Shown: positions 1 through 6,126 of the stretch, piece by piece
How positions within the stretch are numbered: the stretch's first letter is position 1
How the letters are laid out: the number at the start of each line of letters is the position of its first letter
From: Atopobiaceae bacterium UBA7016
Lineage (GTDB): Bacteria; Actinomycetota; Coriobacteriia; Coriobacteriales; Atopobiaceae
Length of the DNA stretch: 15,130 nucleotides
Direction of reading: 5' to 3'
Assembly (NCBI GenBank): GCA_002449555.1
Contig: DJXA01000186.1
Location: forward strand, 1 to 15,130
The notes under the pieces: generated by a model
Told to the model about the DNA's origin: nothing
What the model saw: only the letters and a program-made list of their open reading frames with translations
The model's database searches: none
Program-made: the position numbers and the translations under genes

Positions 1-60
1 ATCTTTAGGAGCAGGCCTCCGTCCCGAATGTCCGGGCCCGAGCCCCCGGCGCCGACTCAC

Positions 61-90
61 AAAAAAGCGGGCGATCTTTCGATCGCCCGC
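61..90 (-). terminator. Intrinsic terminator of the minus-strand RNA
   Basis: A perfect 10-bp G+C-rich stem (67-76 with 81-90) closes a 4-nt loop that reads GAAA on the minus strand. It is followed directly by six T residues (A61-A66 on the plus strand). The orientation is unambiguous: the T-run exists only for a transcript running leftward. No minus-strand protein gene ends here, so the terminator most likely belongs to the candidate RNA immediately upstream. Confidence 0.85.
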
Positions 91-422
91 CCGAGTCGCT
101 TAGTGCCCTTCTAGGGCTTTTCTAGTCCACCGGAATTCCTTTTCACCTCTGTAGGAACGGGACTCTTCAGACTCAGTATGTCTGGTGGTGCTACAGCGTC
201 TTATCGGTTGACGCTCTGGGTTCTACGCGGTGGCATTGGTACTTCCGTTTACCGACTTTGTCTGGCTTTGCGGCGCCTGTGCCGCTTAACGTGTCCTAGC
301 TACTGAGGACTACCGGAAGGAAACGGGACTCGCGATGCCAACCGCGGAACGCCCTGCTATGATTTCTGAGCCCATTGGCATCACCCCCTTGGTCGTCTCG
401 ATCTCGTCGAGTACCTTTGCTT
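61..422 (-). ncRNA. Candidate structured non-coding RNA, family not recognised
   Basis: The minus strand from about 422 to 61 has the layout of a free-standing RNA gene. A sigma70-like promoter lies at 429-457 and a near-ideal intrinsic terminator at 61-90. No convincing open frame lies between them. Several local hairpins are visible (plus-strand positions): 334-341 with 375-382 (8 bp), GTCCT/AGGAC closing an 8-nt loop near 293-310, GCGGC/GCCGC near 271-286, 195-200 with 210-215 (6 bp), CAGAC/GTCTG near 168-184, and GCCC/GGGC near 105-117. A near-repeat, GGAA(A)CGGGACTC, occurs at 154-165 and 319-331. I looked for the conserved cores of tmRNA, RNase P RNA and SRP RNA and found none. A 6S-like RNA, the raiA motif or a lineage-specific RNA remain possible. 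The existence of a transcript is inference; the terminator and hairpins are directly visible. Confidence 0.45.
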
Positions 423-428
423 GATGTG

Positions 429-457
429 AAGATACCCGATGCAAAGGACTGTTACAA
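429..457 (-). promoter_or_regulatory. Candidate promoter of the minus-strand RNA
   Basis: On the minus strand a -35-like TTGTAA (452-457) is separated by exactly 17 bp from a -10-like TATCTT (429-434). Each hexamer matches the sigma70 consensus at 4 of 6 positions. Transcription would start near 422. A 7-bp inverted repeat (414-420 with 441-447, CCTTTGC/GCAAAGG) overlaps the -10 region and could be a protein-binding site or the 5' end of the RNA. Confidence 0.4.
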
Positions 458-670
458 GCACGTTTCGCGAGAGGGGCATATATGGCGGTGAGCGGTTGTT
501 GCCGTTTGTCACGTTTTTGGGCATGAAAACCAAATAGCGCGTATGACCTGCGGTTGATTTAAAAACATCTCGTTACTCAGTCTTTCTGAGCTTGCATCGC
601 GATTATGCTAAGAATTGCTGCACTAAGTCTTTGACCTCGTGTTTATTCACTTTTGGGGGTCTGATGGCCT

Positions 671-699
671 TAGACCAAACAAAGGCCTTCCCGTACAAT
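671..699 (+). promoter_or_regulatory. Candidate promoter of ettA
   Basis: TAGACC (671-676, 4 of 6 matches to the -35 consensus) and TACAAT (694-699, 5 of 6 matches to the -10 consensus) are 17 bp apart. The predicted start near 706 would leave a leader of about 35 nt carrying the GAGGGAG ribosome-binding site before the ettA ATG at 741. The stretch 458-670 shows no gene or other element that I can support. Confidence 0.45.
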
Positions 700-740
700 G
701 GATTCGATACAAACGGCGGTGTCCAACGAGGGAGTTATCT

Positions 741-2420
741 ATGGCAGAGTTCATCTACCAGATGTATCGCGCACGTCGCGCACACGGAGACAAGGTCATT
801 CTTGATGACGTGACGATGGGGTTCTTCCCTGGCGCAAAGATCGGCGTGGTGGGACCTAACGGCATGGGAAAGTCAACCCTGCTGAAGGTCATGGCCGGCA
901 TGGAGGAAGTGACGGCCGGCGAGGCGCGTCTGACTCCTGGCTACACGGTAGGAATCCTCCAGCAGGAGCCACCGCTTGATGAGGACAAGACGGTCATCCA
1001 AAACATTGAACAGGCCTTCGCAGACACCATCTCCAAGGTCGAGCGCTTCAACGCCATTGGCGAGGAGATGGCTGACCCTGACGCGGACTACGACGCGCTC
1101 ATGGAGGAGATGGGTCGCCTGCAGGACGAGATCGACGCGGCAAACGGCTGGGACCTCGAGAGCCAGCTTTCTCAGGCCATGGATGCGCTGCAGTGCCCTG
1201 ACCCCGACGCGCCCGTAAGCGTGCTTTCGGGCGGCGAGCGCCGCCGTGTCGCGCTCTGCCGTCTGTTGCTTGAGGCCCCTGACCTGCTGCTTCTGGACGA
1301 GCCTACCAACCATCTGGACGCGGAGAGCGTACTCTGGCTCGAGCAGTTCCTGCACAGCTATCCAGGGGCAGTGCTTGCCGTCACGCATGACCGTTACTTC
1401 CTCGACAACGTCGCGCAGTGGATCTGCGAGGTCGACCGCGGCCGCCTCTATCCGTACGAGGGCAACTACTCCACCTATCTTGAGACCAAGGCAAAGCGCC
1501 TGGAGATGCAGGGTCAGCAGGATGCGAAGCGCGCCAAGAAGCTGCGTGCCGAGCTCGACTGGGTGCGGAGCAGCCCGAAGGCTCGCCAGGCAAAGAACAA
1601 GGCACGTCTTGAGCGCTACGAGCAGATGGCTGCCGAGGCCGAGCGCACGCGCAAGCTCGACTTCTCAGAGATTCAGATTCCCGCCGGCCCGCGTCTGGGC
1701 AACAAGGTCATCCAGGCCGAGCACCTGCACAAGGCCTTTGGCGATCGCGTGCTGATAGACGACCTTTCGTTCAACCTGCCGCGCAACGGCATCGTGGGCG
1801 TCATCGGCCCCAACGGCGTGGGCAAGACCACGCTCTTCAAGATGATCATGGGGCAGGAGCCAGTGGACTCCGGCACGCTCGAGATTGGCGAGACGGTAAC
1901 TATCTCGTACGTCGACCAGACGCGCGCGGGCCTCGACCCAGACAAGACGCTGTGGGAAGTGGTCTCGGACGGTCTGGATACGCTGCAGGTGGGCAAGACC
2001 GAGATTCCCAGCCGCGCATACGTGGCGAGCTTTGGCTTCAAGGGGCAAGACCAGCAGAAGCGCGCGGGCGTTCTCTCTGGCGGCGAGCGCAATCGTCTGA
2101 ACCTTGCCCTGACGCTGAAGCAGGGCGGCAACGTCCTGCTTCTGGACGAGCCCACCAACGACCTGGATGTCGAGACGCTCGAGAGCCTCGAGGAGGCGCT
2201 CATCGCCTTCCCGGGCTGCGCCGTGATTACGAGTCACGACCGCTGGTTCCTTGACCGCATTGCCACGCACATCCTGGCGTGGGAGGGGACTGACGAGGAA
2301 CCTGGCCGCTGGCACTGGTTTGAGGGCAACTTTGAGAGCTATGAGAAGGACAAGATCAAGCGTCTTGGTGCCGAGGCGGCAAAGCCGCACCGTTTGCACC
2401 GTAAGCTGACGAGGGACTAG
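741..2420 (+). CDS. ettA: Energy-dependent translational throttle protein EttA (ABC-F ATPase)
   Basis: This 559-residue protein has two ABC ATPase domains and no membrane segments, the ABC-F layout. The first domain has Walker A GPNGMGKST (38-46), signature LSGGE (162-166) and Walker B LLLLDEP with catalytic E187. The second has Walker A GPNGVGKTT (356-364), signature LSGGE (445-449), Walker B with E470 and the H-switch TSHDR (497-501). An insert at about 94-140 matches the EttA 'arm', and the charged linker at about 245-305 matches the tRNA-interaction motif. The N-terminus MAEFIYQM and the length resemble E. coli EttA (555 residues). EttA binds the ribosomal E site and gates the first elongation steps according to ATP/ADP level. 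The start at 741 follows GAGGGAG (728-734). An in-frame ATG at 639 lacks a ribosome site and would add 34 residues with no counterpart in the family. Confidence 0.95.
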   Translation: MAEFIYQMYRARRAHGDKVILDDVTMGFFPGAKIGVVGPNGMGKSTLLKVMAGMEEVTAGEARLTPGYTVGILQQEPPLDEDKTVIQNIEQAFADTISKVERFNAIGEEMADPDADYDALMEEMGRLQDEIDAANGWDLESQLSQAMDALQCPDPDAPVSVLSGGERRRVALCRLLLEAPDLLLLDEPTNHLDAESVLWLEQFLHSYPGAVLAVTHDRYFLDNVAQWICEVDRGRLYPYEGNYSTYLETKAKRLEMQGQQDAKRAKKLRAELDWVRSSPKARQAKNKARLERYEQMAAEAERTRKLDFSEIQIPAGPRLGNKVIQAEHLHKAFGDRVLIDDLSFNLPRNGIVGVIGPNGVGKTTLFKMIMGQEPVDSGTLEIGETVTISYVDQTRAGLDPDKTLWEVVSDGLDTLQVGKTEIPSRAYVASFGFKGQDQQKRAGVLSGGERNRLNLALTLKQGGNVLLLDEPTNDLDVETLESLEEALIAFPGCAVITSHDRWFLDRIATHILAWEGTDEEPGRWHWFEGNFESYEKDKIKRLGAEAAKPHRLHRKLTRD

Positions 2421-2453
2421 AATCACGCCGTGCAAGGCGGCGGTAAAGAAGCG

Positions 2454-2825
2454 TTACTTTAGGGCGACGTCTTTCGGGGCGTCGCCTTCTTGCTGCCGTC
2501 CAAGGGCAGATGAGTCGTACTCAACCACAACGTCAAGCAGCACCCTGCAGAGAAACAGGGGATCAACGTCCAGCGCTCGAGCATAATCGGAAATCTCACA
2601 TGCGTTCAGGTGACGATGGCCATGTTCGATCTTGCTGACGAACGGGCGTTCATAAGACATTTCATCTGCCACCTGCTGCTGCGAAAGCCCTTGCGAGTCG
2701 CGGATTTCAGCGAGCCTCCGCCCATAGCGGGCGTCGAGGTCCAGGTAACGCTGATCTCTTTCAAGGCGGCTTCTTTTCATGGCCTGACAGTACGCCTGAC
2801 GAGCCGATGTTCCGAATTGGTACAC
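2454..2825 (-). CDS. Small XRE/Cro-type helix-turn-helix regulator
   Basis: This is a 123-residue cytoplasmic protein whose only clear domain is an HTH_XRE fold at about residues 36-92. The pattern RRLAEIRDSQGLSQQQVADEM is followed by the recognition-helix region ERPFVSKIEHG, with the usual hydrophobic tail LDVDPLF. The remaining C-terminus (93-123) is charged and unassigned. The given start is a GTG at 2825. An internal ATG at 2780 would give a 108-residue form that still holds the whole domain. Neither start has a strong ribosome site, so the start is uncertain. The gene converges on ettA and is divergent from the HD nucleotidase gene, from which 155 bp separate it; that region could hold its own operator. 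Targets cannot be named. No phage or toxin-antitoxin partner is visible beside it. Confidence 0.75.
   Translation of the reverse strand: MYQFGTSARQAYCQAMKRSRLERDQRYLDLDARYGRRLAEIRDSQGLSQQQVADEMSYERPFVSKIEHGHRHLNACEISDYARALDVDPLFLCRVLLDVVVEYDSSALGRQQEGDAPKDVALK
2461..2491 (+). terminator. Probable terminator downstream of ettA, inside the 3' end of the convergent gene
   Basis: The stem GGCGACG/CGTCGCC (2463-2469 with 2480-2486), extended by two further pairs including a wobble, is followed on the plus strand by a short pyrimidine tract (CTTCTT). It begins about 40 nt after the ettA stop. It lies within the last codons of the convergent XRE gene, so the same DNA also encodes that protein's C-terminus. 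The T-run is imperfect, so its strength is uncertain. Confidence 0.45.
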
Positions 2826-2980
2826 CTTTAACTAATTGATGAAGTGAAGCGATAATCAAAAACGAAATGAAAGAAATTACAGAATTGATGTATGCGGCAA
2901 GACGTTTCCATTTGACCAGGGCATCGCTTTGCGTCCAGCGTCTGGGCTACCATAAGAGCCAGCGAAAGAAAGGACTGAGC

Positions 2981-3583
2981 ATGAACACAGAAGCGCACTT
3001 CTTTGCCATCGTCTCGCGCATGAAGTACATCGAGCGCTGGGCTCTTATGCGAAACGCTCGCGAGGAGAACCTCTCGGAGCACTCGCTGGAGGTGGCCATG
3101 ATTGCCCACGCGCTGTGCGTCATCGCAAACGTGCGTTACGGCCGGGCGCTTGACGCCCAGCGTGCAGCGGTGGTCGGCCTGTACCACGATGCGTCGGAGA
3201 TCATCACCGGCGACATGCCCACGCCCGTCAAGTACCGCAACGAGCGCTTGCGCGGTGCCTATAAAGAGGTTGAGAACGAGGCGGAAGGAGAGCTGCTGGC
3301 AACCCTGCCAGAAGACCTGCGCCCGGCGTTTGAGGAGGTCTTCGCTATGCGCGAGGGCGACGTCGACGACGTATACCTGCACGAGCTGGTGAAGGCAGCG
3401 GACAAGCTGTCGGCTTACATCAAGTGTCTTGAGGAGGCCTCGGCGGGTAATGCGGAGTTTCGCACGGCGGCCAAGTCCACCTTGGCTTCGCTCGAGGAAA
3501 TGCGCGTGACCCACCCTGAGGTGGGAGACTTCATGGACGAGTTCCTGCCCTCGTACGGCCGCACGCTCGACGAGCTTCTGTAG
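2981..3583 (+). CDS. yfbR: HD-domain 5'-deoxynucleotidase, YfbR type
   Basis: This 200-residue cytoplasmic protein matches the YfbR family along its length (E. coli YfbR is 199 residues). The metal ligands are all visible: H34 in SEHSLEVAM, H69-D70 in YHDASEIITGDMPTPVKY, and D140 in KAADKLSAYIKCLEE. The substrate-specificity pair R19-W20 in the ERWALMRN motif is present. Characterised members remove the phosphate from deoxynucleoside 5'-monophosphates using a divalent metal and take part in dUMP/thymidine supply and nucleotide salvage. The start at 2981 follows GAAAGGA; an earlier in-frame ATG at 2867 has no such site and lies in the divergent promoter region. The gene is followed 64 nt later by the ArsC/Spx-family gene in the same direction. 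A joint transcript is possible but not shown. Confidence 0.9.
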   Translation: MNTEAHFFAIVSRMKYIERWALMRNAREENLSEHSLEVAMIAHALCVIANVRYGRALDAQRAAVVGLYHDASEIITGDMPTPVKYRNERLRGAYKEVENEAEGELLATLPEDLRPAFEEVFAMREGDVDDVYLHELVKAADKLSAYIKCLEEASAGNAEFRTAAKSTLASLEEMRVTHPEVGDFMDEFLPSYGRTLDELL

Positions 3584-3647
3584 CGGCTCGGAAGCTTCTG
3601 CTAGAGTCGTACCGAATGTCGCGTTCCCACTGAGAGGAGAAGGTGCC

Positions 3648-4010
3648 ATGGCCGTTCTGTTTGTTGAGTATCCCAAGTGCTCCACCTGCCGCAAGGCCAA
3701 GAAGTGGCTCGATGAGCAGGGTGTCGAGTACCTTGACCGTCACATTGTCGAGGACAATCCTTCCGCCGAGGAACTGGCTGCCTGGCACGCGCAAAGCGGC
3801 CTGCCCGCACGGCGTTTCTTCAACACGAGCGGCAAACTGTATCGCGAGCTGCGCATCAAGGAGCAGCTTGATGCCGGCATGACGGAAGACGAGATGTTTG
3901 CGCTGCTCTCCACCAACGGCATGATGATCAAGCGGCCGATCGTGGTGGGCGATGGCTTTGTGCTGGTGGGCTTCAAGGAGGCAGACTGGGCCGCACGCCT
4001 GTTGGGTTAG
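3648..4010 (+). CDS. ArsC/Spx-family thioredoxin-fold protein
   Basis: This 120-residue protein has the ArsC/Spx/MgsR layout. It has an N-terminal beta strand and a C-x-x-C motif (C11-S-T-C14) in YPKCSTCRKAKKWLDEQG, a mid-region FFNTSGKLYREL typical of the family, and the KRPIVV motif near residue 96 that corresponds to the conserved Arg-Pro of the fold. True arsenate reductases of the E. coli ArsC type use a single catalytic Cys with glutathione/glutaredoxin, whereas Spx is a redox-sensing RNA-polymerase partner with CxxC. The CxxC here fits the Spx/YffB-like side, but no arsenic genes or stress genes lie nearby to decide it. A strong ribosome site (GAGAGGAG, about 3632-3639) fixes the start. 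Function is therefore left at family level. Confidence 0.85.
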   Translation: MAVLFVEYPKCSTCRKAKKWLDEQGVEYLDRHIVEDNPSAEELAAWHAQSGLPARRFFNTSGKLYRELRIKEQLDAGMTEDEMFALLSTNGMMIKRPIVVGDGFVLVGFKEADWAARLLG

Positions 4011-4106
4011 CCTGCCTCCGGAACCCATTCATCGAGCCGTTCCCCCTGGGGTCGCGCGAAACCACGACAAACGTCCCGTCATCCTGTCATGACGCGCTCG
4101 GGCTGC

Positions 4107-5165
4107 TTACCTTTCGTAGCCGTAGGGGTTGTTGCTCTGCCATCTCCAGCTATCCCGGCACATGTCCTCGATGTCATACTGAGCCTCCCAGCCCAGCAGC
4201 TCTTTGGCCTTGGTGCAGTCGGCCCAGTTTGCCGTGACGTCGCCTGGGCGACGCGGCTCGACGACGTAGGGGAGGTCCGTTCCACAAGCTGCCGAGTAGG
4301 CCTTGATGACGTCGAGCACGCTGGTGCCCCTGCCGGTGCCGAGGTTGAACACCTCGCAACCACAGCGATGCGCCATCCACTCCAGTGCCGCCACATGGCC
4401 ACGGGCGAGGTCCACCACGTGGATGTAGTCGCGGACGCCCGTGCCGTCAGGTGTGTCGTAGTCATCGCCATAGACATGCACCGCATCACGGCGCCCGACG
4501 GCTACCTGCGCCACATAGGGCACCAGGTTGTTGGGAATGCCTTTGGGGTCCTCGCCGATGAGCCCGCTCGGGTGCGCACCGATGGGATTGAAGTAGCGCA
4601 GCAGGACCACATTCCATGTCGGGTCTGCCACGACGAGCGACCGCAGCATTTCCTCGATCATCCACTTTGTCCAGCCATAGGGGTTGGTAGCTGGCTTCTT
4701 TGGTGACTCCTCCGTCAGGGGGAGCTCGTCGGGGTCGCCGTACACGGTGGCAGAGCTGCTGAAGATGATGTTCTTGCAACCGTACGTGCGCATTACGTCA
4801 ACGAGCGTCAGCGTGCATCCGATGTTGTTCGAGAAATACTCAATGGGTTTAGATACGCTTTCTCCGACAGCCTTGAAGCCAGCGAAGTGGATGACAGTAT
4901 CAATCCGGTGATGCGTGAAGATGCCGTCAAGTGTCTCTCGGTCGTTCACGTTGGCGCGGTAGAAGCTCAGACGTTGCATGGCGTCCGGACCAACGATCTG
5001 GCCGACGCGCTCGAGTACGGCTTTACTTGAGTTGGAGAGGTCGTCTATCACGAGCACCTCGTAACCCTTTTCGAGCAGCTCGACAACCGTGTGGCTACCG
5101 ATGAATCCGCAGCCGCCCGTGACGAGTACGCAGCTATCGTTGGATACTCTGTCAGTTCTACTCAT
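4107..5165 (-). CDS. galE: UDP-glucose 4-epimerase
   Basis: This 352-residue protein is an extended short-chain dehydrogenase/reductase. The NAD-binding motif TGGCGFIGSH is at residues 16-25. The catalytic Ser is the third Ser of FSSSATVYG (S138), and the Y-x-x-x-K pair is Y163/K167 in NPYGWTK. GalE interconverts UDP-galactose and UDP-glucose, closing the Leloir cycle and supplying UDP-galactose for glycans. The N-terminus is about 10 residues longer than usual. The ATG at 5165 has a good ribosome site (GAAAGGAAG), so I keep it. It lies 19 nt behind the HAD phosphatase gene and is surely co-transcribed with it. It converges on the ArsC/Spx gene. The 97 bp between them contain only a weak 5-bp stem (4020-4024 with 4039-4043) and no convincing terminator. 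Confidence 0.95.
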   Translation of the reverse strand: MSRTDRVSNDSCVLVTGGCGFIGSHTVVELLEKGYEVLVIDDLSNSSKAVLERVGQIVGPDAMQRLSFYRANVNDRETLDGIFTHHRIDTVIHFAGFKAVGESVSKPIEYFSNNIGCTLTLVDVMRTYGCKNIIFSSSATVYGDPDELPLTEESPKKPATNPYGWTKWMIEEMLRSLVVADPTWNVVLLRYFNPIGAHPSGLIGEDPKGIPNNLVPYVAQVAVGRRDAVHVYGDDYDTPDGTGVRDYIHVVDLARGHVAALEWMAHRCGCEVFNLGTGRGTSVLDVIKAYSAACGTDLPYVVEPRRPGDVTANWADCTKAKELLGWEAQYDIEDMCRDSWRWQSNNPYGYER

Positions 5166-5184
5166 GACGTGCTTCCTTTCGTAT

Positions 5185-6048
5185 CTACAGGGGGTTCAGG
5201 AATGCGGGGCGCTCGCCCGTCTCCGCGGCCTTCGCCAGCTCGAAGAGCGCGTCAGCTACGGCATCGTCCGCAGAAAGGCCGATGCGGTAGTTGGCTGCGG
5301 CCACGGCCTCCTTGCTTGCGTTGCGCACGACCACGGAGTGATGCACCGCCTCGAGCATGGACACGTCGTTCTCGGAGTCTCCGAAGACCGCTACCTCGTC
5401 AAGCGAGAGTCCCAGATGGTCGGCAATGACCTCCACGGCACGGCCCTTGCTCCACCCTTTGGGAAGGATGTCGATGAACGGTCCGTACAGGGTGGGGAAG
5501 ACGAAGTCGAGCTGAGGGAACTGCTCTCGCAGCTCGTCGCGAAGCACGATCATCTGGTCCCAGGGCAAGTCACAGCGCACATTTGACTTGATGTACGTCG
5601 AGCGGTTGAGGTGCTCGATCAGGCGGGGATGCCGTCCAAACGCGCCCTCATGTCGTGCCAGCTCGTCGGCCGTCATGCCGAGGAGATAGGCAGTTCCATC
5701 GGTTGTCTCGGTGATGTCGTCGAGGTCGTAAATCACGAGCGCACAGCCCTCATACCTGCGAAGATGTTCCCCAACATCGGCAAGGTCTGGCCCTGACAGC
5801 ACCTCTTGGTGTATGAGCTGTCCATCCACGTACACCAGCTGTCCGTTGACGAAGGCACCGGTTTTGCTGCATGCTTCGTCACCGCCGAACATCCAGCGCA
5901 TGGCGGCAGGAACCCTGCCCGATACGGGGCCAAAGTGCAGGCCTGCGTCGAGCATCGCGTGTATGGCGGCGATGGCTCGTACGCTTGCATGTGGTGCCCC
6001 CATGGGGATGAGCGTGTTGTCAAGATCGGTCAAGGCAAGCTTGATCAT
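5185..6048 (-). CDS. HAD-superfamily phosphatase, Cof-like (subclass IIB)
   Basis: This 287-residue cytoplasmic protein has all four HAD motifs. Motif I is LTDLDNTL with nucleophile D8 and acid/base D10, motif II is S43-G-R, motif III is K201 in KGWSKG, and motif IV is GDSENDVSM with D224 and D228. The large cap between motifs II and III (about 90-190) is the type IIB cap typical of sugar-phosphate phosphatases. A strong ribosome site (GGAGG, plus-strand 6054-6058) fixes the start. The gene lies just after the intrinsic terminator that follows galT and 19 nt before galE. This position, downstream of a lactose PTS and a 6-phospho-beta-galactosidase, suggests a sugar-phosphate substrate, with galactose-6-phosphate the most attractive. 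Substrate assignment is inference; Cof-type enzymes are often promiscuous and can also act on nucleotides or flavin/pyridoxal phosphates. Confidence 0.85.
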   Translation of the reverse strand: MIKLALTDLDNTLIPMGAPHASVRAIAAIHAMLDAGLHFGPVSGRVPAAMRWMFGGDEACSKTGAFVNGQLVYVDGQLIHQEVLSGPDLADVGEHLRRYEGCALVIYDLDDITETTDGTAYLLGMTADELARHEGAFGRHPRLIEHLNRSTYIKSNVRCDLPWDQMIVLRDELREQFPQLDFVFPTLYGPFIDILPKGWSKGRAVEVIADHLGLSLDEVAVFGDSENDVSMLEAVHHSVVVRNASKEAVAAANYRIGLSADDAVADALFELAKAAETGERPAFLNPL

Positions 6049-6093
6049 CTCGTCCTCCAGTCTCTCGATTGGGACGCCTCATATGGGCGACTT

Positions 6094-6123
6094 GAAAAAG
6101 AGGGGGCAGCGCAAGGCTGCCCC
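6094..6123 (-). terminator. Intrinsic terminator after galT
   Basis: On the minus strand a perfect 8-bp stem, GGGGCAGC/GCTGCCCC (plus positions 6103-6110 and 6116-6123), closes a 5-nt loop and is followed by CTCTTTTTC. It starts 3 nt after the galT stop codon. It separates lacFEG-galKT from the HAD-galE pair, so the distal two genes are expected to be expressed by partial read-through or from a promoter in the 45 bp between the T-run and the HAD start. I could not identify a convincing promoter there. Confidence 0.85.
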
Positions 6124-6126
6124 AAT

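Noticed and set aside
61..422. Assignment of the left-end RNA as tmRNA, RNase P RNA or SRP RNA
   Set aside because: No tRNA-like ends or tag frame ending in Ala-Ala (tmRNA), no GAGGAAAGUC/ACAGAA core (RNase P), and no conserved SRP apical loop could be found on either strand.
639..740. N-terminal extension of EttA from an ATG at 639
   Set aside because: There is no ribosome site at 639. The family N-terminus begins at the ATG at 741 after GAGGGAG, and the extension would overlap the likely promoter.
1665..2435. 256-codon minus-strand open frame opposite ettA
   Set aside because: It is an antisense shadow of a strongly conserved coding region, with a low-complexity Leu/Val/Arg composition and no recognisable domain; such frames are common in G+C-rich DNA.
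4011..4106. Bidirectional terminator between the ArsC/Spx gene and galE
   Set aside because: Only a 5-bp stem with a 14-nt loop is present, without a T-run, which is too weak to call.
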